Assembly: GCA_019308645.1 (NCBI GenBank)
Contig: JAFDHR010000100.1
Span: 1 to 10,029, forward strand
Source: Deltaproteobacteria bacterium
GTDB taxonomy: Bacteria; Desulfobacterota; DSM-4660; Desulfatiglandales; B25-G16
Reading direction: 5' to 3'
DNA length: 10,029 nucleotides
Position numbers and translations under genes: made by a program. How positions within the stretch are numbered: position 1 is the first letter of the stretch; each line of letters starts with the position of its first letter. Positions 1 to 5,353 of the stretch are shown in pieces. The notes beneath the pieces were generated by a model. That model saw only the letters and a list, made by a program, of their open reading frames with translations, did no database searches and was not told the origin of the DNA.

Positions 1-1
1 G

Positions 2-265
2 CTTAATGATGAATCAATGGCTGCAGTGGTTCGCAAATGCGCAACAGATGTTGTTGGCAAAGAGCGGGTCATTGAACCTGAGCAGACCATGGGTGGCGAG
101 GATATGGCGTTTTATCTTGAAAAGTCAAAAGGGTGTTTTTTCTTCCTCGGTGTGGGGCGTGAGGGGTGTGCCCCCCTTCATAACCCGAAATTTGACTTTA
201 ATGAGGATGTTCTATTGACAGGTGTTGAGACATATTGCCGTGTTGCCTTTGAACTGCTGGGGTAG
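2..265 (+). CDS. M20-family amidohydrolase, C-terminal fragment
   Basis: This is the last 87 codons of a gene that begins left of the window; the frame is open from base 2 to a TAG at 263-265. The pattern is typical of the C-terminal part of the catalytic domain of M20D metallo-amidohydrolases (HipO/IAA-amino-acid hydrolase/N-acyl-amino-acid deacylase group). It has TMGGEDMAFYLE, then a phenylalanine-rich FFFLGVG strand, then LHNPKFDFNED followed by a final helix. In the family, the GGED segment and the histidine of the H-(S/N)-P-x-F motif lie at the metal site, and these enzymes hydrolyse amide bonds of N-acylated amino acids or related small molecules. The substrate cannot be told from this fragment. 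The nearest in-frame ATG (17-19) is internal and is not the real start. Nothing nearby on the + strand suggests an operon partner. The family call is firm; the exact activity is unknown. Confidence 0.85.
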   Translation, partial: LNDESMAAVVRKCATDVVGKERVIEPEQTMGGEDMAFYLEKSKGCFFFLGVGREGCAPLHNPKFDFNEDVLLTGVETYCRVAFELLG

Positions 266-299
266 ATGTATTCAGTGAGCGTAAGCACGGCCATTAATC

Positions 300-327
300 G
301 AGCACAAAAATGACCTGGTTTGTGCTC
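300..327 (+). terminator. Stem-loop after the amidohydrolase, possible terminator
   Basis: GAGCACAAA (300-308) pairs perfectly with TTTGTGCTC (319-327) around a 10-nt loop, 35 bp after the amidohydrolase stop codon. No T-run follows, so it does not look like a classical intrinsic terminator. It could stabilise the mRNA end or be chance. Position is the main argument. Confidence 0.3.
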
Positions 328-449
328 AGTTCATTACAATAACAAAGGGGGTCAACCTGGTGTGCCTTTTACCCCCAATAAACTTCTCTATATCATTCAA
401 TCCTCACAAAGCAGACCAAGAACCTTTCACTATAAACCTAATATCATCA

Positions 450-470
450 AGGCATTGTTTAATAATGCCT
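450..470. other. Small stem-loop of unknown role
   Basis: AGGCATT (450-456) and AATGCCT (464-470) form a perfect 7-bp stem with a 7-nt loop. There is no T-tract on either side and no gene close by. It is recorded only as visible structure. Confidence 0.2.
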
Positions 471-583
471 CACCCACAATATCGCATATGTCTTGCAATC
501 AATAGAATATTGACGTTGACTTGATAGGCGATATTTGATATTCAGCAATTACTCGGTAATGTCAGTGGCCATTTGTATTTATA

Positions 584-939
584 TTTGGTAACCGTTCACA
601 GGTTCAGACCTGCCCGCCGGATGGCAGGCGGGGTTCAACGTTCAGGCCTGCCCTGGCGCGACTTGATTTGCTTTCTTGACAAAATCGGACTGAATTCTAC
701 GCCGGAAGTCCTTGCACAACGGGTTGGAAAGCCAGGTCTGGGCCAGGGGTTAGGAAAAAAACTGAAATTTGATAACGGAAATCCTCCTAAAAAAATGCGG
801 ACCTTGCCACATAATTGCCTATGCGCCGCCAATTTTCAGATTGGGAGTGACGAAGCCGGGCCTTTCTCACATAAATACGCCTTCAAAATGGAGTTTGGAT
901 ACAAGAATATAACCTTTAAACCTGTGAACGGTTACAAAA
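584..939. repeat. 356-bp segment bounded by 21-bp inverted repeats
   Basis: Bases 584-604 are the inverse complement of 919-939 with one mismatch in 21 positions; 17 consecutive bases (588-604) pair perfectly, with core GTAACCGTTCACAGG. Just inside the left end is a G+C-rich hairpin (609-632) followed by GGGTTCAACG. The interior (about 645-918) has no convincing gene: the + frame 573-983 runs through both inverted repeats and into ileS, and the - frame 635-832 lacks a start context. The layout resembles a non-autonomous miniature element (MITE-like). I see no clear target-site duplication, so mobility is not shown. The right end lies 33 bp before the ileS start, so the element probably carries or displaces part of the ileS promoter. 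Confidence 0.55.
609..632. repeat. G+C-rich palindrome, copy 1 of 3
   Basis: CCTGCCCGCC (609-618) folds on GGCAGGCGGG (623-632) around a GGAT loop, giving a 10-position stem with one C·A mismatch and one T·G wobble. The bases 599-618 match 9466-9485 in 18 of 20 positions. The reverse complement of the hairpin matches the copy at 3875-3900 in all positions but two, both in the loop. It is one member of a dispersed palindromic family. Confidence 0.7.
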
Positions 940-972
940 ACACTAATACCTTAATTCTCAGAGACATACATT

Positions 973-2349
973 ATGGACTATAAAAAGACACTCAATCTTC
1001 CACACACTGATTTTCCCATGAAGGCAAACCTTGTCAAAAAAGAGCCTGAAATATTAAAAAAATGGGAGCAAGAGGATATTTATTCTATAATACGGAAAAC
1101 ATCTAAAGGAAGACCCACGTATATCCTGCACGATGGCCCGCCTTATGCGAATGGCAATATTCATATGGGGACTGCATTTAATAAGGTTTTAAAGGATATA
1201 ATTATTAAATCAAAGCAGATGGATGGATATGATGTTCCCTATGTACCTGGATGGGACTGTCATGGGCTTCCTATAGAATGGCAGGTAGACCATGAGCTTG
1301 GAGATAAAAAGCTTGAGATGACCCAGTCAGAGGTCAGAAAAAGGTGTCGAGATTTTGCTGGTCATTTCATAAAGATTCAAAGGGACGAATTTAAGAGACT
1401 TGGAGTTTTAGGTGAGTGGGATAATCCCTATTTGACTATGAATTATAAATATGAAGCTACTATTGTTAGAGAGTTTGGCAAATTTGCACTTAATGCCAGC
1501 CTAGTTAAAAGCAAAAAACCTGTCTACTGGTGTAATTCTTGTAGTACTGCCCTGGCAGAAGCAGAGGTTGAATATGAGGATGATACATCTTCCTCTATCT
1601 TTGTAAGATTTCCTTTTATTTCTGATCTAACAACAAAATACCTATCTTTAGCTGGAAAAGACATTTTCATCGCTATATGGACTACAACTCCTTGGACTAT
1701 ACCGGCTAATCTGGCAGTGGCCCTTCATCCTGATTTGGAATATGTGGCGGTTGATACGGAGAAATATGGTGTTTTGATATTAGCCGAAGGCCTCTTAGAG
1801 AATTTCTTGAAGAAAGTGGGCATTGAAAAGCATACCCTTCTGGGACGGTTTAGTGCCGGCGAGTTAGAGGGTCTCAAGGCCAAGCATCCTATTTATGATA
1901 GAGAGTCAGTCATTATTCTTGCCGATTACGTTACCCTCGATGTGGGTACTGGCTGTGTTCATACTGCACCCGGGCACGGGCAGGAGGACTATGAAAGTGG
2001 CTTAGAATATAATCTTGAAATATATTCCCCTGTTGACGCGAGAGGGAGATTTACAGAAGATGTTGAATTTTTTGCTGGTCAAGAGGTCTTTGAGGCCAAT
2101 AGAAACGTTATTGAGAAGTTGAATGAGTTAGGGGTATTGCTTAAAGAAGAAACGATTACCCATTCCTACCCCCACTGCTGGAGATGTAAAAAGCCTGTTA
2201 TATTTAGGGCCACAGAGCAATGGTTTATCTCAATGGACAAGAAGGATTTAAGAGAAAAAGCCCTTAAGGCCATAAGGGCTGTGGAGTGGATCCCAAGCTG
2301 GGGGGAGGAGAGGATTTCTCCAGGCAGCGTTTGTGGGGTGTACCTATAA
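973..2349 (+). CDS. ileS: Isoleucyl-tRNA synthetase, N-terminal part (frame broken)
   Basis: Class I aminoacyl-tRNA synthetase that attaches isoleucine to tRNA-Ile in the cytoplasm. The ATG at 973 fits the family start, but the ribosome site is weak (AGAGA). Visible in order: [15 protein letters not shown] at residues 53-67, containing the ATP-binding HIGH motif in its HMGT form; [10 protein letters not shown] at 93-102; a C-x2-C pair at 187/190; the CP1 editing domain with [13 protein letters not shown] (236-248) and [16 protein letters not shown] (325-340); and HCWRC at 401-405. Alignment by eye with known IleS holds to residue 448 (GEERI, ending at 2316). After that the frame runs off through ten unrelated codons to TAA at 2347-2349, while the true continuation lies in another frame from 2319. 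About 12 residues that normally include NRPDWCI are missing. As given, this half lacks KMSKS and the anticodon-binding domain and could not charge tRNA alone. Confidence 0.93.
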   Translation: MDYKKTLNLPHTDFPMKANLVKKEPEILKKWEQEDIYSIIRKTSKGRPTYILHDGPPYANGNIHMGTAFNKVLKDIIIKSKQMDGYDVPYVPGWDCHGLPIEWQVDHELGDKKLEMTQSEVRKRCRDFAGHFIKIQRDEFKRLGVLGEWDNPYLTMNYKYEATIVREFGKFALNASLVKSKKPVYWCNSCSTALAEAEVEYEDDTSSSIFVRFPFISDLTTKYLSLAGKDIFIAIWTTTPWTIPANLAVALHPDLEYVAVDTEKYGVLILAEGLLENFLKKVGIEKHTLLGRFSAGELEGLKAKHPIYDRESVIILADYVTLDVGTGCVHTAPGHGQEDYESGLEYNLEIYSPVDARGRFTEDVEFFAGQEVFEANRNVIEKLNELGVLLKEETITHSYPHCWRCKKPVIFRATEQWFISMDKKDLREKALKAIRAVEWIPSWGEERISPGSVCGVYL

Positions 2350-3725
2350 CTATCTTTTACTGCCTCAAGTGTGGCAATTATTTAATCACACAAGAGATAA
2401 TTGATCATGTAGCAAGTCTCATAGAAAAACATGGCACAGATATCTGGTTTGATTTGCCTGCTCATGAGCTTGTCCCAGAAGGGACAATCTGCCCTCTCTG
2501 CCACGGGGATACATTTAGAAAGGAAACAGATATCCTGGATGTCTGGTTTGACTCTGGTGTAAGCTTTACCGTTCTTGAGCGTAGGGCAGACTATCTGAGG
2601 TATCCTGCTGATTTATATTTGGAGGGAAGTGATCAGCATAGAGGCTGGTTCCACAGTTCCCTTTTATGTTCAGTGGGTACAAGGGATAAAGCCCCCTTTA
2701 AATCTGTCCTAACACATGGATTTGTGGTTGACGGAAACGGAAGAAAAATGTCCAAATCTCAGGGTAATGTTATCTCTCCGGAAGAGGTCATTAATAAATA
2801 TGGTGCTGAGATATTAAGGCTCTGGGTAGCCTCTGAGGACTATAGAGGTGATATACGTCTATCGCAGGAAATTTTAGACAGGTTGACAGAGGCGTACCGG
2901 AGGCTTAGAAATACCTTCAGGTATTTGCTTGGGAATCTTTATGATTTTGATCCCTTAAAAGATGCCGTCCCTTATCAGGATTTACTAGAACTTGATAGAT
3001 GGGCCGTTCACCAACTTCAGGAATTAACGGAAAAGGTAACAGGATCCTACCAAAGATTTGAGTATCATTCTATATACCAGGCAGTCTATAATTTCTGTGT
3101 TCTTACCCTCTCTTCCTTTTACCTGGATATATTAAAAGACAGGCTTTATACGACTCCTTTTAATTCAAAAGAGAGAAGATCTGCGCAGACAGCCTTGAAT
3201 GAGATCTTAGAGTGTCTTGTCAGGCTTGTGGCCCCCATCATTCCCTTTACAGCTGATGAGGTATGGGGATATACTCATAATAAAGAGAAGTCAATCAGCA
3301 TCCATACAGATTTATTTATACCCGCCAGAGAGGAGCTTAAAGATAACGCACTGATCGAGCGCTGGGAGGTAATATTAAATGTTCGTAAGGAGATTACCAA
3401 GGCACTGGAGCTCGCCAGAAATGAAAAGATTATTGGTCATTCCCTGGATGCGGCGGTAAGTTTGGCTCTTCCCCATAATCTTTTACAGGGATTAAAGGAT
3501 TACAGGGATGAATTGAGGTCTATCTGCATTATCTCTACTGTTGAATTTGTAGGTGAAGGAAAAATTGAGGGGGGTTACGAAAGCAAGGAATACCCTGGTT
3601 TAGTAATCAAGGTAATGCCATCCCCTTTTAAGAAATGCGAGAGGTGCTGGATCCATGATTCTACGGTAGGACATGATAAAGAGCACCCTGCATTATGTAA
3701 AAAATGCGTGCAGGTTATTGAATGA
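2286..3725 (+). CDS. ileS: Isoleucyl-tRNA synthetase, C-terminal part (frame broken)
   Basis: This is the rest of the same synthetase in a different frame. Homology begins at [10 protein letters not shown] (2319). The GTG at 2286 that opens the frame lies inside the upstream half, in the wrong frame for that stretch, and is unlikely to be a real start. In order there follow the WFDSG and [14 protein letters not shown] segments of the catalytic core, [10 protein letters not shown] with the ATP-binding KMSKS loop (2745-2759), the helical anticodon-binding domain ([20 protein letters not shown]), and a C-terminal zinc motif CERCW...CKKC close to the TGA stop at 3723-3725. All catalytic motifs here are intact. 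Adding the two halves (448 + 468 residues) and about 12 missing residues gives roughly 928, the normal length for bacterial IleS. There is no sign of decay other than the single break, so either the lesion is very recent or it is an assembly or consensus error. Confidence 0.93.
   Translation: MDPKLGGGEDFSRQRLWGVPITIFYCLKCGNYLITQEIIDHVASLIEKHGTDIWFDLPAHELVPEGTICPLCHGDTFRKETDILDVWFDSGVSFTVLERRADYLRYPADLYLEGSDQHRGWFHSSLLCSVGTRDKAPFKSVLTHGFVVDGNGRKMSKSQGNVISPEEVINKYGAEILRLWVASEDYRGDIRLSQEILDRLTEAYRRLRNTFRYLLGNLYDFDPLKDAVPYQDLLELDRWAVHQLQELTEKVTGSYQRFEYHSIYQAVYNFCVLTLSSFYLDILKDRLYTTPFNSKERRSAQTALNEILECLVRLVAPIIPFTADEVWGYTHNKEKSISIHTDLFIPAREELKDNALIERWEVILNVRKEITKALELARNEKIIGHSLDAAVSLALPHNLLQGLKDYRDELRSICIISTVEFVGEGKIEGGYESKEYPGLVIKVMPSPFKKCERCWIHDSTVGHDKEHPALCKKCVQVIE
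2311..2330 (+). other. Junction of the ileS break (net loss about 34 bp)
   Basis: The upstream frame reads E-R-I up to 2316 and the downstream frame reads S-R-Q-R from 2319, leaving only two bases (TC, 2317-2318) between them. In E. coli IleS, as I recall it, twelve residues (ESMVANRPDWCI) separate the same two points, or 36 bp. The deficit is therefore about 34 bp, which also explains the frame change. No repeat or insertion sequence marks the site. Confidence 0.8.
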
Positions 3726-3845
3726 AGCACTAAAAATGCCTAAAATACTTAAAGTTAAGGAATTGTAACTTGGGTAAATCATGTAATTGCATAAACTTGC
3801 ACATGCTTCAGAGCTCCAAATCTATGATGCTTGATAATTGCTAAT

Positions 3846-3940
3846 TTTTTAAGCGTTCACCGTTGTCAGTTCATCCCCGCCTGCCGTTCGGCGGGCAGGG
3901 TTTACCGATAAGCCAATAGCGGCAATGAACCGCTTAAAAA
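3846..3940. repeat. 95-bp palindromic element with terminal inverted repeats
   Basis: TTTTTAAGCG (3846-3855) is the exact inverse of CGCTTAAAAA (3931-3940). The pairing continues inward as TTCA/TGAA after one unpaired base. A G+C-rich hairpin sits between the arms: GCCTGCC (3879-3885) with GGCGGGC (3890-3896) around a GTTC loop, extended by CCC/GGG beyond one C·A mismatch (3875-3900). This core is the copy at 609-632 in opposite orientation. With A/T arms and a G+C core it might also work as a terminator after ileS in either direction, but its sequence kinship with the other copies favours a dispersed repeat. Confidence 0.65.
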
Positions 3941-3998
3941 GACATATCCATAAACAGGCCAAACAATAGGTTGCCCCAGAGGAATATCTCCCCTTTCG

Positions 3999-4030
3999 GA
4001 CAACGGACAACGGTTAACCGTGAACGGTTC
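3999..4030. repeat. AACGG/GTTCA repeat cluster before lspA
   Basis: The 7-bp unit GACAACG occurs twice in direct order here, followed by ACGGTTAACCGT (4010-4021), a perfect 12-bp palindrome, and then GTGAACGGTTC. The words are those of the inverted repeats at 584-604 and 919-939. It ends about 25 bp before the proposed lspA start and could lie within its leader or promoter. Confidence 0.5.
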
Positions 4031-4055
4031 CTAACTTTTAATTGCTAATTGTTAA

Positions 4056-4550
4056 TTGAAAAGAGATTACCCCTTATTTATTGGTTTAGCCCTGATTATT
4101 TTACTCCTTGATCAGGCCTCCAAATGGATGGCCGTTACACACATAGAGGCGTATCAAACCCTTTCTGTAATCCCCGGATTTTTTAGTTTAGTTTTGGTCA
4201 AAAACAAGGGGATGGCCTTTGGTATCTTTAGCCAAACACGAAGTGGATTTTACTACTATTTTTTACTATTCACAACAATAGGTGCAATAGGTGTAATCCT
4301 TTTCTTCTTTTTCTGGATAAAGAGGAGAAAAAAATGGTTGACTGTAGGGCTTTCCTTTATCCTCGGAGGGGCCTTGGGCAACCTTGTAGACAGGGTACGG
4401 TTGGGTTATGTAATTGATTTTTTAGATTTTTTTTTAAAAGGCTACCACTGGCCCGCATTTAATGTAGCTGACTCTGCAGTCACTGTAGGCACCTTCTGGC
4501 TTCTTTTTAACATCATACAAGGAAAGAAGATCATAGAAGCTAAGTCCTGA
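4056..4550 (+). CDS. lspA: Lipoprotein signal peptidase (signal peptidase II)
   Basis: Integral inner-membrane aspartyl protease that removes signal peptides from diacylglyceryl-modified prolipoproteins, after Lgt and before Lnt. The 164 residues match the family length. Four hydrophobic segments are visible (about 6-24, 65-87, 96-112 and 140-155). Conserved motifs are DQxSKW (19-24), NKGMAFG (50-56), GGALGNLVDR (104-113) and FNVADS (135-140). The catalytic pair should be D112 and D139, 27 residues apart as in the B. subtilis enzyme. The start appears to be TTG at 4056: an in-frame TAA lies immediately upstream (4053-4055) and the first ATG is at residue 25, which would remove the first membrane segment. 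No good ribosome binding site precedes the TTG, only AATTG repeats. Translation may be weak, or the true start may lie in sequence not correctly represented here. The neighbour ileS upstream is the usual partner. Confidence 0.93.
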   Translation: MKRDYPLFIGLALIILLLDQASKWMAVTHIEAYQTLSVIPGFFSLVLVKNKGMAFGIFSQTRSGFYYYFLLFTTIGAIGVILFFFFWIKRRKKWLTVGLSFILGGALGNLVDRVRLGYVIDFLDFFLKGYHWPAFNVADSAVTVGTFWLLFNIIQGKKIIEAKS

Positions 4551-4554
4551 GTAA

Positions 4555-4576
4555 ATAAGTTCGTTATTGCACTTAT
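4555..4576. terminator. Weak stem-loop between convergent lspA and the FmdE gene
   Basis: ATAAGT (4555-4560) pairs with ACTTAT (4571-4576) around a 10-nt loop in the 59-bp gap between the convergent stop codons. A terminator is expected here on layout, but the stem is short, A+T-rich and lacks a clear T-run. Support is slight. Confidence 0.2.
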
Positions 4577-4609
4577 GAATCGAAGGACTACGTGATAAAT
4601 TCTTACCAT

Positions 4610-5224
4610 TCAAATTTTCTTTTCCCTGGCCTCAAAGCAGGGGATACATAAGGTCTGCCCGAGAAAACGCCGTGTTCGGGATTCCATAGTTTGCTCCCCG
4701 CAAGCGTCACATATTATCCCTTCAAGAATTTGCGCTTTTTGCGGAACAGGACCTTGAGCAGGTGTAATTTCAAATAGTTCATCTAGATCTGCTTCCATGA
4801 TGTGTCTTGTCCTGGCGGCAGTAGCTCGTTTGAGTTGTTCCTTTTCTTCCTCGGTCAGACTCCGTTTAATCATCTTCTTTCGTAAGCGCATGAATTCGTC
4901 ATCCTGATGGCCAAAGATATGCGGTCTTCCAATCACCCGGATTGCCTTGCCATCGGAACGGCGGTAAAAATTGAAGGCAAGCTTGCCGTAATCCAGGTGG
5001 ACGAGATTGCCTTTCCCATAGGTGCAGGAAAGTAGGAACTGAATGGCATCAACCGCGCAATTGTCGTTTTCCACCACGGCCACCACCTCTTCATCGGAGG
5101 AGCGACCAACTTCCCGAAGGGCCACTTCCGCCGCCCGGATACCAATGGCCAGGCCGGGACATGAATGCCCATGGAAATCAATGGTTTTCTGAATTAGTTC
5201 CGGGCTGATCTGTGTCTCATTCAT
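4610..5224 (-). CDS. FmdE-family protein with C-terminal zinc-finger motif
   Basis: This 204-residue protein belongs to the FmdE family (Pfam PF02663), named after a gene linked to formylmethanofuran dehydrogenase in methanogens. Most members sit in bacteria that lack that pathway, and their biochemical role is not settled. The start is ATG at 5224, with AAAGGAG six bases upstream; the frame is open further (to 5257) but without such a site. The FmdE core carries DFHGHSCPG (residues 16-24) and ENDNCAVDAIQFLLSCTYGKGN (from residue 52), with cysteines 56 and 67, then HLDYGKLAFNFYRR (76-89). A charged, probably helical region (110-145) follows. The end has a C-x2-C...C-x2-C motif (C172, C175, C193, C196) typical of the family's treble-clef zinc finger. 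No signal peptide or membrane segment is seen, so it is cytoplasmic. It is the last gene of the ABC importer cluster, 129 bp after the ATPase. A role in handling a metal or metal cofactor brought in by the importer is my inference. Confidence 0.9.
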   Translation of the reverse strand: MNETQISPELIQKTIDFHGHSCPGLAIGIRAAEVALREVGRSSDEEVVAVVENDNCAVDAIQFLLSCTYGKGNLVHLDYGKLAFNFYRRSDGKAIRVIGRPHIFGHQDDEFMRLRKKMIKRSLTEEEKEQLKRATAARTRHIMEADLDELFEITPAQGPVPQKAQILEGIICDACGEQTMESRTRRFLGQTLCIPCFEAREKKI

Positions 5225-5230
5225 ATTTAA

Positions 5231-5237
5231 CTCCTTT
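5231..5237 (-). promoter_or_regulatory. Ribosome binding site deciding the FmdE start
   Basis: The - strand reads AAAGGAG followed by six bases and ATG at 5224. It is the strongest Shine-Dalgarno match I found in the window and rules in favour of 5224 over the upstream in-frame start at 5257. Confidence 0.75.
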
Positions 5238-5261
5238 AATATACTACGAAAAAACATTTGA

Positions 5262-5341
5262 CAGGATAACAGGATAGAAATGGATCGTTTGGTTAAAAGA
5301 TATTACAAACCAATCCAAAAGCCCCAATCCAAAATCCAAAA
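5262..5341. repeat. Short direct repeats in the ATPase-FmdE spacer
   Basis: ACAGGATA occurs twice in perfect tandem (5262-5269, 5270-5277). AATCCAAAA occurs three times (5312-5320, 5326-5334, 5333-5341). They fill most of the 129-bp gap between the ATPase stop and the FmdE start. This style of low-complexity intergenic repeat differs from the GTTCA/hairpin family elsewhere in the window. Confidence 0.5.
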
Positions 5342-5353
5342 TAATATATCGTC

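Larger units (their letters stand above)
266..583. other. Intergenic spacer, no gene recognised
   Basis: About 320 bp without a convincing coding region. The one short + strand frame (320-505) has no ribosome binding site, low-complexity composition and no family resemblance. Two small perfect stem-loops are present (300-327 and 450-470). The rest is A+T-rich sequence in which I see nothing definite. Confidence 0.5.
3726..4055. other. ileS-lspA spacer, repeat-filled, no gene
   Basis: In many bacteria these two genes touch or overlap, whereas here 330 bp separate them. The first 120 bp is A+T-rich with no clear structure. The rest holds a compact palindromic element (3846-3940), a plain stretch (3941-3998) and a second cluster of GTTCA/AACGG repeats (3999-4030). 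No coding frame or clear promoter was recognised. Confidence 0.6.

Noticed and set aside
584..632. Possible CRISPR repeat or array
   Set aside because: The palindromes are single, widely spaced, in both orientations and without regular spacers; no cas gene is present.
635..832. 65-codon - strand open frame inside the 584-939 segment
   Set aside because: Short, starts in repeat-adjacent sequence without a ribosome site, low-complexity composition; probably chance.
573..983. 136-codon + strand open frame upstream of ileS
   Set aside because: It runs through the palindrome and both inverted repeats, overlaps the ileS start, has no ribosome binding site and resembles no family.
1153..1173. HMGT instead of HIGH in IleS as a possible defect
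   Set aside because: The last position varies in bacterial IleS and the surrounding PYANGN...NKVLKDII context is normal, so this is a tolerated variant.
2286..2349. Programmed frameshift, intein or group II intron in ileS
   Set aside because: About 12 conserved codons are missing rather than extra sequence being present, there is no slippery site with downstream structure, and no intron or intein motifs are seen.
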